NCBI RefSeq assembly: GCF_004361855.1
Contig: NZ_SNWQ01000002.1
Span: forward strand, 372,001 to 436,000
Direction of reading: 5' to 3'
DNA from: Kribbella caucasensis
GTDB lineage: Bacteria; Actinomycetota; Actinomycetes; Propionibacteriales; Kribbellaceae
DNA length: 64,000 nt
Under the pieces are notes generated by a model. That model searched no databases. It saw nothing but the letters and a program-made list of their open reading frames with translations, and had not been told where the DNA came from. A program made the translations under genes and the position numbers. How positions within the stretch are numbered: position 1 is the first letter of the stretch; the number at the start of each line of letters is the position of its first letter. Of the stretch, positions 54,059 through 62,300 are shown piece by piece.

Positions 54059-54944
54059 CCAAGTACTGGCCCAGGCCGTCGAGGAGGACACGCTGGGCGG
54101 TCGCGGGGTCTGGGCGACGGTCCGGAAGCGGGTGCTGTTCTGGGTTCCGCTGGCCGTGCTCGCCGTACTGGTCCTGCTGGCCGCCTTCCCGGGCTGGGTC
54201 GGGGGCTGGTTCGGCAGTGACGATCCGCGGGCTTGTGACCTGTCCGCCAGCGCGCGGCCGTCGTCGCCAGGGCATCCGTTCGGCCAGGATCTGCAGGGCT
54301 GCGACGTCTACACGAACGTCGTACACGGTGCCCGCGCGTCGTTGGCGGTCGGCCTGTTCTGCACGTTGATCGCGCTGGTCATCGCCGTACTGATCGGCAC
54401 GCTGGCCGGCTACGTCGGCGGCTGGACCGATTCGGTGCTCGCCCGGCTGACCGATGTCTTCCTCGGGTTCCCGTTCCTGCTCGGCGCGATCGTGGCGCTG
54501 AACAGTCTGGGTGATCGGTCGGTGCTGTCGATCTCGCTGGTGCTGGCGTTGTTCTCCTGGCCGACGCTGGCCCGGATGGTCCGTACGACGGTCCGCGCGA
54601 CCCGCGACGCGGAGTACGTGCAAGCGGCGAAGGCGATGGGGTTCCCGACCCTGCGGATCCTCACCCACTATGTGCTGCCGAACGCGATCGGCCCGGTGCT
54701 CGCGGTCGCTACGTTGACCGTCGGCGGCGTGATCGTCGCGGAGTCGACGCTGACCTTCCTCGGTCTGGGCCTGCGACCGCCGTCGATCTCGTGGGGTCTG
54801 CAACTCGCCACCGCGCAGTCGCGATTCCAGCAGGCACCGCACACACTGATCTACCCGGGCATCTTCCTCGCCGCGACCGTACTGAGCCTGATCACCCTCG
54901 GCGACGTACTCCGCGACGCGGTGAACCCGAAGGGACGCTCCTGA
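54051..54944 (+). CDS. Peptide ABC transporter permease, DppC-like
   Basis: A 297-residue partner permease of the DppC/OppC class. It has a cytoplasmic N terminus, a first helix (about 28-48), a periplasmic loop with PFGQDLQGCDVYTNVVHGAR, the OppC hallmark, and five further helices with the EAA loop EYVQAAKAMGFPTLRILTHY. The periplasmic segment carries two Cys (RACDLS and QGCDV). It overlaps the upstream permease by 8 nt and abuts the serine hydrolase gene. Confidence 0.92.
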   Translation: MTDQVLAQAVEEDTLGGRGVWATVRKRVLFWVPLAVLAVLVLLAAFPGWVGGWFGSDDPRACDLSASARPSSPGHPFGQDLQGCDVYTNVVHGARASLAVGLFCTLIALVIAVLIGTLAGYVGGWTDSVLARLTDVFLGFPFLLGAIVALNSLGDRSVLSISLVLALFSWPTLARMVRTTVRATRDAEYVQAAKAMGFPTLRILTHYVLPNAIGPVLAVATLTVGGVIVAESTLTFLGLGLRPPSISWGLQLATAQSRFQQAPHTLIYPGIFLAATVLSLITLGDVLRDAVNPKGRS

Positions 54945-56444
54945 ATGACATCCACGATCCATGGCCACGACAGAACGGACGCCGCCTTGACTGTCCCCAC
55001 CCACCCCGCCGCCCCGGCCGGTTTCGGTCTCACCACCGCCCGAGAAGCCGCTCCCGCGTTGCAAAACTGGCTCGACTACCAGCGTCGCTACCTCAGGACG
55101 CCGGGAGTGCAGGCAGCGGTCCGAGTCGGTGACGAACTCGTGCTGTCGATCGCGCTCGGCTACAGCGACGAGGTCGCCGGTACGCCGCTGGGCACGGACC
55201 ACCTGTTCCGGATCGCGTCGCACTCCAAGACCTTCACCGCGACCTCGATCCTGCAACTCGTCGAGCAGGGCAAGGTCCGGCTGGACGACCCGGTCGACGC
55301 CCATATCGCCGAACTCGCCGGCAGCGCACTCGGCCCGGTCACCGTGCGGGAACTGCTCGGCCACCAGGGCGGCGTGATCCGCGACGGCGTGGACAAGGAC
55401 TACTGGCAGCTGATGGACCCGTTCCCGGACCGGGAGGCGCTGATCGCGCTGTGCCTGGCGAACGGCCGGATCTTCGAACCGAACGAATACTTCAAGTACA
55501 CCAACATCGGCTACTCCCTGCTCGGCCTGGTGATCGAGGCTGCGAGCGGGCTGTCGTACGGCGACTACGTCGAGGCCAACATCATCGGCCGGCTCGGCCT
55601 GACCAACACCGGCGCCGAATGGGACCCGCTGCGCGCCGGTGAGTACGCCGCCGGCCATACCGGTCTGCTCGACGGCAGCGACGTACGTCAGACGATCCCG
55701 CACGTCGACACTCGCGCGATGGCCGCGGCCACTGGCTTCTACTCCACCGCCGAGGATCTGACGTCGTACGGCGCCGCGCACTTCTTCGGGGCCGAGCAGC
55801 TGCTGACGGATGCGAGCAAGCGGCTGCTGCAGCGGGACGAGAGCCTGATCAATGCCCACGGCAACGAGATCGGACGGTACGGGCTCGGGATGATCATCGG
55901 CACGATCGGCGACCGGCGGCTGGTCGGGCACAGCGGTGGGTACCCGGGCCACATCACCCGGACCTTCATCGACCCAGTCGACCAGCTCGTCGTGTCGGTG
56001 CTCACCAACTGCATCGGGGGTCCGGCCGAGGCGCTCGCGACCGGCGTCGTGAAGCTGCTCAACCTGGCCGCGCAGCCTCCGGCCGGAACTCAGGTGCCTG
56101 CCGATATCGATGCGCGGCGGTTCTGCGGGAACTTCGCGAACCTGATGGGCGTGATCAGCGTTTCGCTGCTCGGCGGGCGGCTGGTCGCGTTCTTCCCGGC
56201 GGCGCCGAACCCGGTCGAGAGCTACGAGGAGCTCCAGGTCATCGACGAGAACACGCTGGCCGTCGTACCTGCCGCCGGTTATGGCTCGATCGGCGAGAAG
56301 GTGGAGTACAGGTGGGACGCGGACGGGCAGCCGTCGGTCGTCCGGTACGGCGGGAGCTCGCGGTGGCCGGTCGAGGTGTTCCGGGCGCGTCGATCGGCGC
56401 AGATCGCGGATGCCGAGGTGCACTCGTTGGCAAGGAGGTCGTGA
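54945..56444 (+). CDS. Beta-lactamase-fold serine hydrolase, probable peptidase
   Basis: A 499-residue class C beta-lactamase/DD-peptidase-fold enzyme without a signal peptide. The catalytic S-x-x-K is Ser92-His-Ser-Lys95, the second motif is YTNIGYS and the third is GHSGG. A C-terminal beta-barrel-like domain (about 390-490) follows. Cytoplasmic relatives hydrolyse D-amino-acid-containing or other peptides and esters. Its ATG directly follows the permease stop, tying it to the imported peptides. The last codons include an AAGGAGG that serves the next gene. Confidence 0.85.
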   Translation: MTSTIHGHDRTDAALTVPTHPAAPAGFGLTTAREAAPALQNWLDYQRRYLRTPGVQAAVRVGDELVLSIALGYSDEVAGTPLGTDHLFRIASHSKTFTATSILQLVEQGKVRLDDPVDAHIAELAGSALGPVTVRELLGHQGGVIRDGVDKDYWQLMDPFPDREALIALCLANGRIFEPNEYFKYTNIGYSLLGLVIEAASGLSYGDYVEANIIGRLGLTNTGAEWDPLRAGEYAAGHTGLLDGSDVRQTIPHVDTRAMAAATGFYSTAEDLTSYGAAHFFGAEQLLTDASKRLLQRDESLINAHGNEIGRYGLGMIIGTIGDRRLVGHSGGYPGHITRTFIDPVDQLVVSVLTNCIGGPAEALATGVVKLLNLAAQPPAGTQVPADIDARRFCGNFANLMGVISVSLLGGRLVAFFPAAPNPVESYEELQVIDENTLAVVPAAGYGSIGEKVEYRWDADGQPSVVRYGGSSRWPVEVFRARRSAQIADAEVHSLARRS

Positions 56445-56445
56445 T

Positions 56446-56553
56446 GCCAGACCGGGGCGGTGGGGCGGGGAAGGAGTCAAGGCCAGACCGGGGCGGTGGG
56501 GCGGGGAAGGAGTCAAGGCCAGACCGGGGCGGCGGGGCGGGGAAGGAGTCAAA
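56446..56553. repeat. Three tandem 36-bp repeats, each carrying a ribosome binding site
   Basis: Units lie at 56446-56481, 56482-56517 and 56518-56553. They differ by single bases (GGTGGGG against GGCGGGG, and the last base). Each contains GGGGAAGGAGTC, a Shine-Dalgarno sequence; only the third is followed by an ATG (56555). In the frame of the downstream gene each unit would encode the 12 residues PDRGGGAGKESR, and an ATG at 56444 opens that frame. Confidence 0.9.
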
Positions 56554-56554
56554 C

Positions 56555-57058
56555 ATGGTTGACGACGATGCGTGGGAGGAGGACTCGCGCCGCGCGGACT
56601 TCGTCGAGCAGTTCGCCCTGCTGAGAGAGCTGGCCGGCTCGCCGCGGATGGAGGGGCGGGTGCTCGGCTATCTGATGGTGAGCAACAAACCGTACGTGTC
56701 GTCGGCCGAGCTGGCCCGGGCGCTGTCGGCGAGTGCCGGCTCGATCTCGAGTACGACGCGCCGGCTGATCGACCTCGGGTTCGTCGCCCGGCACGCCGTA
56801 CCGGGGGATCGCAGTCACTACTTCAAGGTCGACGACGACATCTGGGGCAGCTTCCTGGCGGGCGAGCGCCGGTCCCTCGGCAAACAACGGCAGCTCTTCG
56901 AGGACATGCTCACTGAGTTGCCCGACGGCATGCCCGGTCCGCGGAAGCGGCTGCGGAACGCGCGCAACTACTTCGAGTGGCTGACGTCGTACCACCGGAA
57001 GATGCTGGCCGACTGGCAGGAGTACCGGGACAAGCTCGACGCCGAGGAGGGTGAGTGA
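56555..57058 (+). CDS. GbsR/MarR-type transcriptional regulator
   Basis: A 167-residue winged-helix regulator of the GbsR class: VEQFALLRELAGSPRMEGRV, SSAELARALSASAGSISSTT (recognition helix) and FVARHAVPGDRSHYFKV wing, with a C-terminal helical dimerisation part. The start at 56555 uses the ribosome binding site of the third 36-bp repeat. Starting at the ATG 56444 would add 37 residues, three copies of a Gly/Arg/Asp-rich 12-mer; both forms are possible. It lies between the hydrolase and ATPase genes and overlaps the latter (GTGA), so it probably regulates the operon it sits in. Confidence 0.85.
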   Translation: MVDDDAWEEDSRRADFVEQFALLRELAGSPRMEGRVLGYLMVSNKPYVSSAELARALSASAGSISSTTRRLIDLGFVARHAVPGDRSHYFKVDDDIWGSFLAGERRSLGKQRQLFEDMLTELPDGMPGPRKRLRNARNYFEWLTSYHRKMLADWQEYRDKLDAEEGE

Positions 57059-58692
57059 GCGACGATGTCTTGCGGTTCGAGGACCTGACGGTCGACTTCC
57101 AGGTCGGCGGTACGACGCATCGCGCCGTAGACAAGGTGAGTTTCGCGGTCCGGCCGGGCGAGGTGCTCGCGGTCGTGGGGGAGTCGGGGTCGGGCAAGAG
57201 CGTCACTTCGCTGGCCGCGCTCGGGCTGCTGCCGCCGAACGCATCCGTCGGTGGGCGGATCAGCTTTGCCGGTGAGGACGTGCTGGCGATGTCGCGCGCG
57301 GAGCTGACCGCGTTGCGGGGGCGGCGGGTCGCGATGATCTTCCAGGATCCGGTCGGCGCGCTCGACCCGGTGTTCTCGATCGGGTATCAGCTGATCGAGA
57401 TGATCCGGGCGCACCAGCCGTCGCTGTCCCGGGCGGAGGTGCGCTCGCGGGCGATCGAGCTGCTGGAGCTGGTCGGGATCCCCGAGCCCGAGGCCCGGTT
57501 GCGCTACTACCCGCATCAGTTGTCGGGCGGTCAGTGCCAGCGGGTGATGATCGCGATCGCCGTGGCCTGTGATCCCGAGCTGCTGATCGCGGACGAGCCG
57601 ACGACGGCGCTGGACGTGACGGTCCAGCAGGAGGTGCTCGACGTCCTGCTCGCGATGCGGTCGAAGATCTCCGGCTCGATCCTGATCATCACCCACGACA
57701 TGGGCGTCGTCGCCGATGTGGCGGACCGGGTGGTGGTGATGCGGCAGGGATCCGTGGTGGAGACGGCCGAGGTCCACGATCTCTTCGACCGGCCCTCGCA
57801 GCCGTACACAAAGGCGTTGCTGGACGCGGTACCGCGGAGTCGGGGGCGCGACAGTACGGCCTCTGGGGTTGACGGTGGCGTCGTGCCGGCGCTGGCGATC
57901 GAGTCGTTGGTGGTCGAGTATCGCGGACGTCGGGGCAAGATCGTTCGCGCTGTCGATGACGTGAACCTGGAGTTGAAGCCGGGGGAGATCACCGGGCTGG
58001 TCGGTGAGTCGGGTTCGGGGAAGTCGACGATCGGTAAGTCGGTGCTTGGTCTTGCGCCGATCACGGCGGGTCAGGTGCGTGTCGCCGGGCAGCCGATGAC
58101 GGCGGGGACGTCCGCAGTACTGCGGGAGGCGCGGTCCCGGATCGGCGTGGTCTTTCAGAATCCGACTGGTTCGTTGAATCCGCGGGCCACGATCGGCCAG
58201 TCGATCGGGGAGCCGCTCGCCGTACATCGTGGTGTGCGTGGGGTCGAGCTGCGTGGGCGGGTGGAGGAGCTGCTGGAGAGTGTGGAGCTGCCGAGCGCGT
58301 GGTACGGGCGGTATCCGCATGAGTTGTCGGGTGGTCAGCGGCAGCGGGTGTCGATTGCCCGGGCGATCTCGCTGGATCCGGCGCTGCTGATCGCGGACGA
58401 GCCGACGTCGGCATTGGATGTGTCGGTGCAGGCGACCGTGCTGGAGCTGTTCCGGTCGGTTCAGGAGCGGTTCGATTTCGCCTGCCTGTTCATAAGCCAC
58501 GATCTGGCGGTGGTGGATCAGGTCAGCGATCGGGTAGCGGTGATGAGCGGGGGACGGATCGTCGAGCAGGGGGATCGAGAGGCGGTACTACGGGCTCCGC
58601 AGGATCCGTACACGGTCCGCTTGCTGGAGGCCGCCCCGGTGCCCGATCCCCGCGAGCAGACCCGCCGCCGAGGGTTGCGGCTGGCCGGCTGA
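57055..58692 (+). CDS. Fused double ATP-binding protein of the peptide ABC transporter
   Basis: A 545-residue fusion of the DppD- and DppF-type ATPases. Domain 1 (about 1-265): Walker [10 protein letters not shown], signature LSGGQCQR, Walker [13 protein letters not shown], switch His in ITHDMG. Domain 2 (about 280-545): [35 protein letters not shown]. Cys replaces the usual Arg of the first signature. Each domain ends with the oligopeptide-type tail ([28 protein letters not shown]). GGAGG precedes the GTG. It completes the importer. Confidence 0.92.
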   Translation: MSDDVLRFEDLTVDFQVGGTTHRAVDKVSFAVRPGEVLAVVGESGSGKSVTSLAALGLLPPNASVGGRISFAGEDVLAMSRAELTALRGRRVAMIFQDPVGALDPVFSIGYQLIEMIRAHQPSLSRAEVRSRAIELLELVGIPEPEARLRYYPHQLSGGQCQRVMIAIAVACDPELLIADEPTTALDVTVQQEVLDVLLAMRSKISGSILIITHDMGVVADVADRVVVMRQGSVVETAEVHDLFDRPSQPYTKALLDAVPRSRGRDSTASGVDGGVVPALAIESLVVEYRGRRGKIVRAVDDVNLELKPGEITGLVGESGSGKSTIGKSVLGLAPITAGQVRVAGQPMTAGTSAVLREARSRIGVVFQNPTGSLNPRATIGQSIGEPLAVHRGVRGVELRGRVEELLESVELPSAWYGRYPHELSGGQRQRVSIARAISLDPALLIADEPTSALDVSVQATVLELFRSVQERFDFACLFISHDLAVVDQVSDRVAVMSGGRIVEQGDREAVLRAPQDPYTVRLLEAAPVPDPREQTRRRGLRLAG

Positions 58693-58806
58693 GTTCGGCG
58701 GGGAGACCATGCGGAACGGGGAGGGTTTCTCCGCCGATCGGGGCGGGTTCTTGGCCTCTGACGCGACATTTCTCTCCCCGGACGGCCAGCCAGTGAGCTG
58801 CGGTGG

Positions 58807-58864
58807 GTTGGAAATAGTTGGACGTCCTAGTATTTTGGGATCAGTTCCCGAGGAGGTCTGACTG
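58807..58864 (+). promoter_or_regulatory. Probable promoter of the isobutyryl-CoA mutase gene
   Basis: TAGTAT (58828-58833) is a good -10 box, preceded directly by the palindrome GGACGTCC (58820-58827), which would block polymerase if bound. TTGGAA (58808-58813) could be a -35 but with a short 14-bp spacer. GAGGAGG at the right end is the ribosome binding site. Confidence 0.4.
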
Positions 58865-60538
58865 ATGGATGCCGAGCAGGTCGCCGCCGGCCGGAGCCGG
58901 TGGCAGCAGCGGTACGACGCGGCGCGGAAGCGGGAGGCGGACTTCACCACCCTCTCCGGCACCCAGGTCGAGCCCGTCTACGGGCCTCCCGAGGGTGTGG
59001 ACGACCCGCGGATGGAGCGGATCGGGTGGCCGGGGGAGTTTCCGTTCACGCGGGGGCTGTATCCGACGGGGTACCGCGGGCGGACCTGGACGATTCGGCA
59101 GTTCGCCGGGTTCGGGAATGCGGAGCAGACCAACGAGCGGTACAAGATGATCCTGAACGGCGGTGGCGGCGGGTTGTCGGTCGCGTTCGACATGCCGACG
59201 TTGATGGGCCGGGACTCCGACGACCCGAAGTCGCTCGGTGAGGTCGGGCACTGCGGGGTGGCGATCGACTCGGCGACGGATATGGACCGGCTGTTCAAGG
59301 ACATCCCGCTGCAGGACGTCACCACGTCGATGACGATCTCCGGGCCCGCCGTACCGGCGTTCGTCATGTACCTGGTCGCGGCCGAGCGGCAGGGCGCCGA
59401 CATCACCAAGCTGAACGGCACGCTGCAGACCGACATCTTCAAGGAGTACATCGCCCAGAAGGAGTGGCTGTTCCCGCCGGAACCCCATCTGCGGTTGATC
59501 GGCGACCTGATGGAGTACTGCGCCGCGAACATCCCGGACTACAAGCCGCTGAGCGTCTCGGGCTACCACATCCGCGAGGCGGGCTCGACGGCCGCGCAGG
59601 AGCTGGCGTACACGCTGGCCGACGGGTTCGGGTACGTCGAGCTCGGGCTCTCCCGCGGTATGGACGTCGACACCTTCGCGCCCGGGTTGTCGTTCTTCTT
59701 CGACAGCCACCTGGACTTCTTCGAGGAGATCGCCAAGTTCCGGGCCGGCCGGCGGATCTGGGCGCGCTGGCTGCGGGACGTGTACGGCGCGAAGACGGAC
59801 AAGGCGCAGTGGCTGCGGTTCCACACCCAGACGGCCGGGGTCTCGCTGACCGCACAGCAGCCGTACAACAACGTCGTCCGTACGGCGGTCGAGGCGCTGG
59901 CCGCGATCCTCGGGGGGACGAACTCGCTGCACACCAACGCCCTCGACGAGACGCTCGCGCTGCCGACCGAGGAGTCGGCCGAGATCGCGCTGCGGACCCA
60001 GTCGGTGCTGATGGAGGAGATCGGCGTCACCAACGTCGCCGACCCGCTCGGCGGTTCGTGGTACGTCGAGGCGCTGACCGACGACATCGAGCGGCAGGCC
60101 GAGGAGATCTTCGCCCGGATCAAGGAGATGAGCCCGGACGGCACGATGACCGGCGGCATCCTGCGCGGGATCGAGGACGGCTGGTTCATGGCCGAGATCG
60201 CCGACGCCGCGTTCGAGTACCAGCAGAAACTGGAGAAGGGCGAGAAGAAGATCGTCGGCGTGAACACGCTGACCGACACCGTTTCCGGCGAGCTGGAGAT
60301 CCTCCGGGTCAGCCATGAGGTGGAGATCGAGCAGGTCGAGGTGCTCGCCACGCGCAAAACGCAACGCGACGAGGACCGGGTGCGTCGTACGCTAACCGCG
60401 CTGGTCGAGGCGGCCAGAGGGACCGGCGGCTTGATCGAACCCATGCTGGAGGCGGCGCGTGCGGAGGCCACGATGGGGGAAATCTGTCACGTTCTTCGGG
60501 ACGAGTGGGGCGAATACCGAGAGCCCGCCCGCTTCTGA
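58865..60538 (+). CDS. icmA: Isobutyryl-CoA mutase large subunit
   Basis: A 557-residue B12-dependent acyl-CoA mutase without its own B12-binding domain, as in IcmA (566 residues in Streptomyces cinnamonensis), so a small IcmB-type subunit must be encoded elsewhere. Two residues reported to separate isobutyryl- from methylmalonyl-CoA mutase are of the ICM type at the same numbers: Phe80 (TIRQF; Tyr in MCM) and Gln198 (YIAQKEW; Arg in MCM). The barrel text GLSVAFDMPTLMGRDSDDP and HCGVAIDSA also fits ICM. It interconverts n-butyryl- and isobutyryl-CoA. GAGGAGG lies before the ATG. MeaB encoded at 47235 is the likely chaperone. Confidence 0.88.
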   Translation: MDAEQVAAGRSRWQQRYDAARKREADFTTLSGTQVEPVYGPPEGVDDPRMERIGWPGEFPFTRGLYPTGYRGRTWTIRQFAGFGNAEQTNERYKMILNGGGGGLSVAFDMPTLMGRDSDDPKSLGEVGHCGVAIDSATDMDRLFKDIPLQDVTTSMTISGPAVPAFVMYLVAAERQGADITKLNGTLQTDIFKEYIAQKEWLFPPEPHLRLIGDLMEYCAANIPDYKPLSVSGYHIREAGSTAAQELAYTLADGFGYVELGLSRGMDVDTFAPGLSFFFDSHLDFFEEIAKFRAGRRIWARWLRDVYGAKTDKAQWLRFHTQTAGVSLTAQQPYNNVVRTAVEALAAILGGTNSLHTNALDETLALPTEESAEIALRTQSVLMEEIGVTNVADPLGGSWYVEALTDDIERQAEEIFARIKEMSPDGTMTGGILRGIEDGWFMAEIADAAFEYQQKLEKGEKKIVGVNTLTDTVSGELEILRVSHEVEIEQVEVLATRKTQRDEDRVRRTLTALVEAARGTGGLIEPMLEAARAEATMGEICHVLRDEWGEYREPARF

Positions 60539-62300
60539 GGAACCGGCGGAGGCGACACCCCAGGGACGGCGACGGGGCCGGGCGGCTGCGGTCGCCCAGC
60601 AACAGGCGGCCGCCCAGACACACGACGACCGGGGTGTCGTGGTCTGCGGATCGGATCGGGCGATGCTGCGGGTCGTCACCGAGCTGGTCGGTTCCGGTGA
60701 GCTGGTGACCGCGGTCGTCAACCCGGCATCGAGGCACTTCGACCGGATCAGTGAGCTGGGCGCCAAGCAGGTGATGGGCGTCCGGGTGGTGAGCGAGTCC
60801 GTACTACGCCGCGCCGGGGTCGACGCCGAAGGCAAGAAACCGTCGACCGCGCGGGCCCTCGTCCTGCTCGACGCGGACGACGTGCACAACGTCCATACCG
60901 CGTTGACCGCGCGGGAGATGGATCCGGACCTGCGCATCATCGTGCAGATGGTCAACCCCCGACTCGGCGCCCAGCTGAACGAGCTGCTCGGCGACTGTGT
61001 GGTGATCTCCGGTCCGCAGCTCGCGGCGCCCGCGTTCGTCGCCGACGCGTTGGAGGACGACGAGCTGACCTGGCTGGAGGTGGGTGCACGCCGGATGGTG
61101 GCCGGCCCGGCCGAGCTGATCCGCGACCATGTGACCGCGCTGGCCAACAGCACCGACTCGGCGACGCCCAAACTCCTGCCGACCGAGAGCACCGACCCCA
61201 CTACCGACGTGGTTCTCGGCCTCGGGCTGCGCAAGGTCTGGCGGACCCGCGACGTCCGCCGGACCGGCTGGGTGATGGCGACCCGTGACGTACTGGATCG
61301 CCGGGTCCGGATCATCGCCGCGGTGATGGCCCTCTTCGCCCTGACCGGGACGGCGCTGATGCACTACATCGCGGGCGTTCCCTGGCTCCGGGCGCTCTAC
61401 CTGGCGCTGGGCGCGGTGACGTCGGCGGGGATCGAGGACAACGTGTTCTCGGACGCCCCGCCGTGGGCGAAGGTCGCGGCCGTCGTGGTCCAGCTGTCCG
61501 GCATCGTGCTGGTCGCGCTGCTCACCGCGGTCATCGTCGACTCGCTGATCGGGGCCCGGCTGTCCCGGGTGATCGGTGGCGTCCGCGGCCGGCCGAGGAA
61601 TCACGTGATCGTCTGCGGGCTCGGCACGGTCGGCGCCCGGGTGCTGGAGATCATGTCCGAGCGCGGTGTCGCCGTCGTCGGCGTCGAACAGGACGACGAC
61701 GCTCCCGGCGTACAGACGGCGCACCGGTTGCGGATCCCGGTGGTGATGGGGGACAGCAGCCTGGAGGAGACGCTGCGATCGGCCGGGGTGCAGCGCGCGC
61801 AGGCGGTGTTGGCGATCACCAACGGAGACATCACCAACCTGGAGACGGCGATGGTGGTCCGGGAGCTCAACGAGGACGCCCGGATCACGATGCGGATGTT
61901 CGACCACGACCTGGCCCAGCGGGTCGAGCGGCAGCTCGGGCTCGGGCACAGCCGGTCGGTGTCGATGCTGGTCGCGCCGGCGGTCGCCGCGGCGGTGGCG
62001 AACCGGCGCAGCCAGACCACGGTGCCGGCCGGACGGCGCGTGCTGCTGCTGACCGAGGTGACGGTCGAGCGGGACTCGGTCGCGGTCGGCAAACGGCTCG
62101 GCGAACTGGACGAGAGCGGCGGCTTGCGGGTGCTGGCCCGGCAGCGTGGCGCGACGTGGGACTGGACGCCGGCGTTCGACGAGGTACTGACCGCGGGGGT
62201 CCGGATCGCCGTCGCCGGGACCCGGAGCGGGCTGGCCAGACTGCTGCTGGCGACCCGCGCTCCACACCGGCCGGAGCGGTCGGAGAGGATAGAGCCATGA
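60459..62300 (+). CDS. RCK-domain ion channel-like membrane protein with two NAD-binding domains
   Basis: A 613-residue protein in the order: disordered basic N terminus (1-55), first Rossmann/RCK domain (about 57-265), two membrane helices with a pore loop (about 288-375), second RCK domain (about 385-600, VIVCGLGTVGARVLEIM). The first Rossmann loop is degenerate (CGSDRAM rather than G-x-G-x-x-G). At the pore, where K+ channels have TVGYGD, the text is AVTSAGIEDN, so potassium selectivity is doubtful. The GTG at 60459 has GGAGG 6 nt upstream but overlaps the mutase gene by 80 nt; the N terminus is therefore uncertain. It is coupled to the next gene. Confidence 0.8.
   Translation: MRRPRWGKSVTFFGTSGANTESPPASEEPAEATPQGRRRGRAAAVAQQQAAAQTHDDRGVVVCGSDRAMLRVVTELVGSGELVTAVVNPASRHFDRISELGAKQVMGVRVVSESVLRRAGVDAEGKKPSTARALVLLDADDVHNVHTALTAREMDPDLRIIVQMVNPRLGAQLNELLGDCVVISGPQLAAPAFVADALEDDELTWLEVGARRMVAGPAELIRDHVTALANSTDSATPKLLPTESTDPTTDVVLGLGLRKVWRTRDVRRTGWVMATRDVLDRRVRIIAAVMALFALTGTALMHYIAGVPWLRALYLALGAVTSAGIEDNVFSDAPPWAKVAAVVVQLSGIVLVALLTAVIVDSLIGARLSRVIGGVRGRPRNHVIVCGLGTVGARVLEIMSERGVAVVGVEQDDDAPGVQTAHRLRIPVVMGDSSLEETLRSAGVQRAQAVLAITNGDITNLETAMVVRELNEDARITMRMFDHDLAQRVERQLGLGHSRSVSMLVAPAVAAAVANRRSQTTVPAGRRVLLLTEVTVERDSVAVGKRLGELDESGGLRVLARQRGATWDWTPAFDEVLTAGVRIAVAGTRSGLARLLLATRAPHRPERSERIEP

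Noticed and set aside
54021..56552. 843-codon minus-strand open frame with repeated SFPAPPPRSG-like text at one end
   Set aside because: Antisense shadow of the permease and hydrolase genes; the repeat is simply the complement of the 36-bp array.
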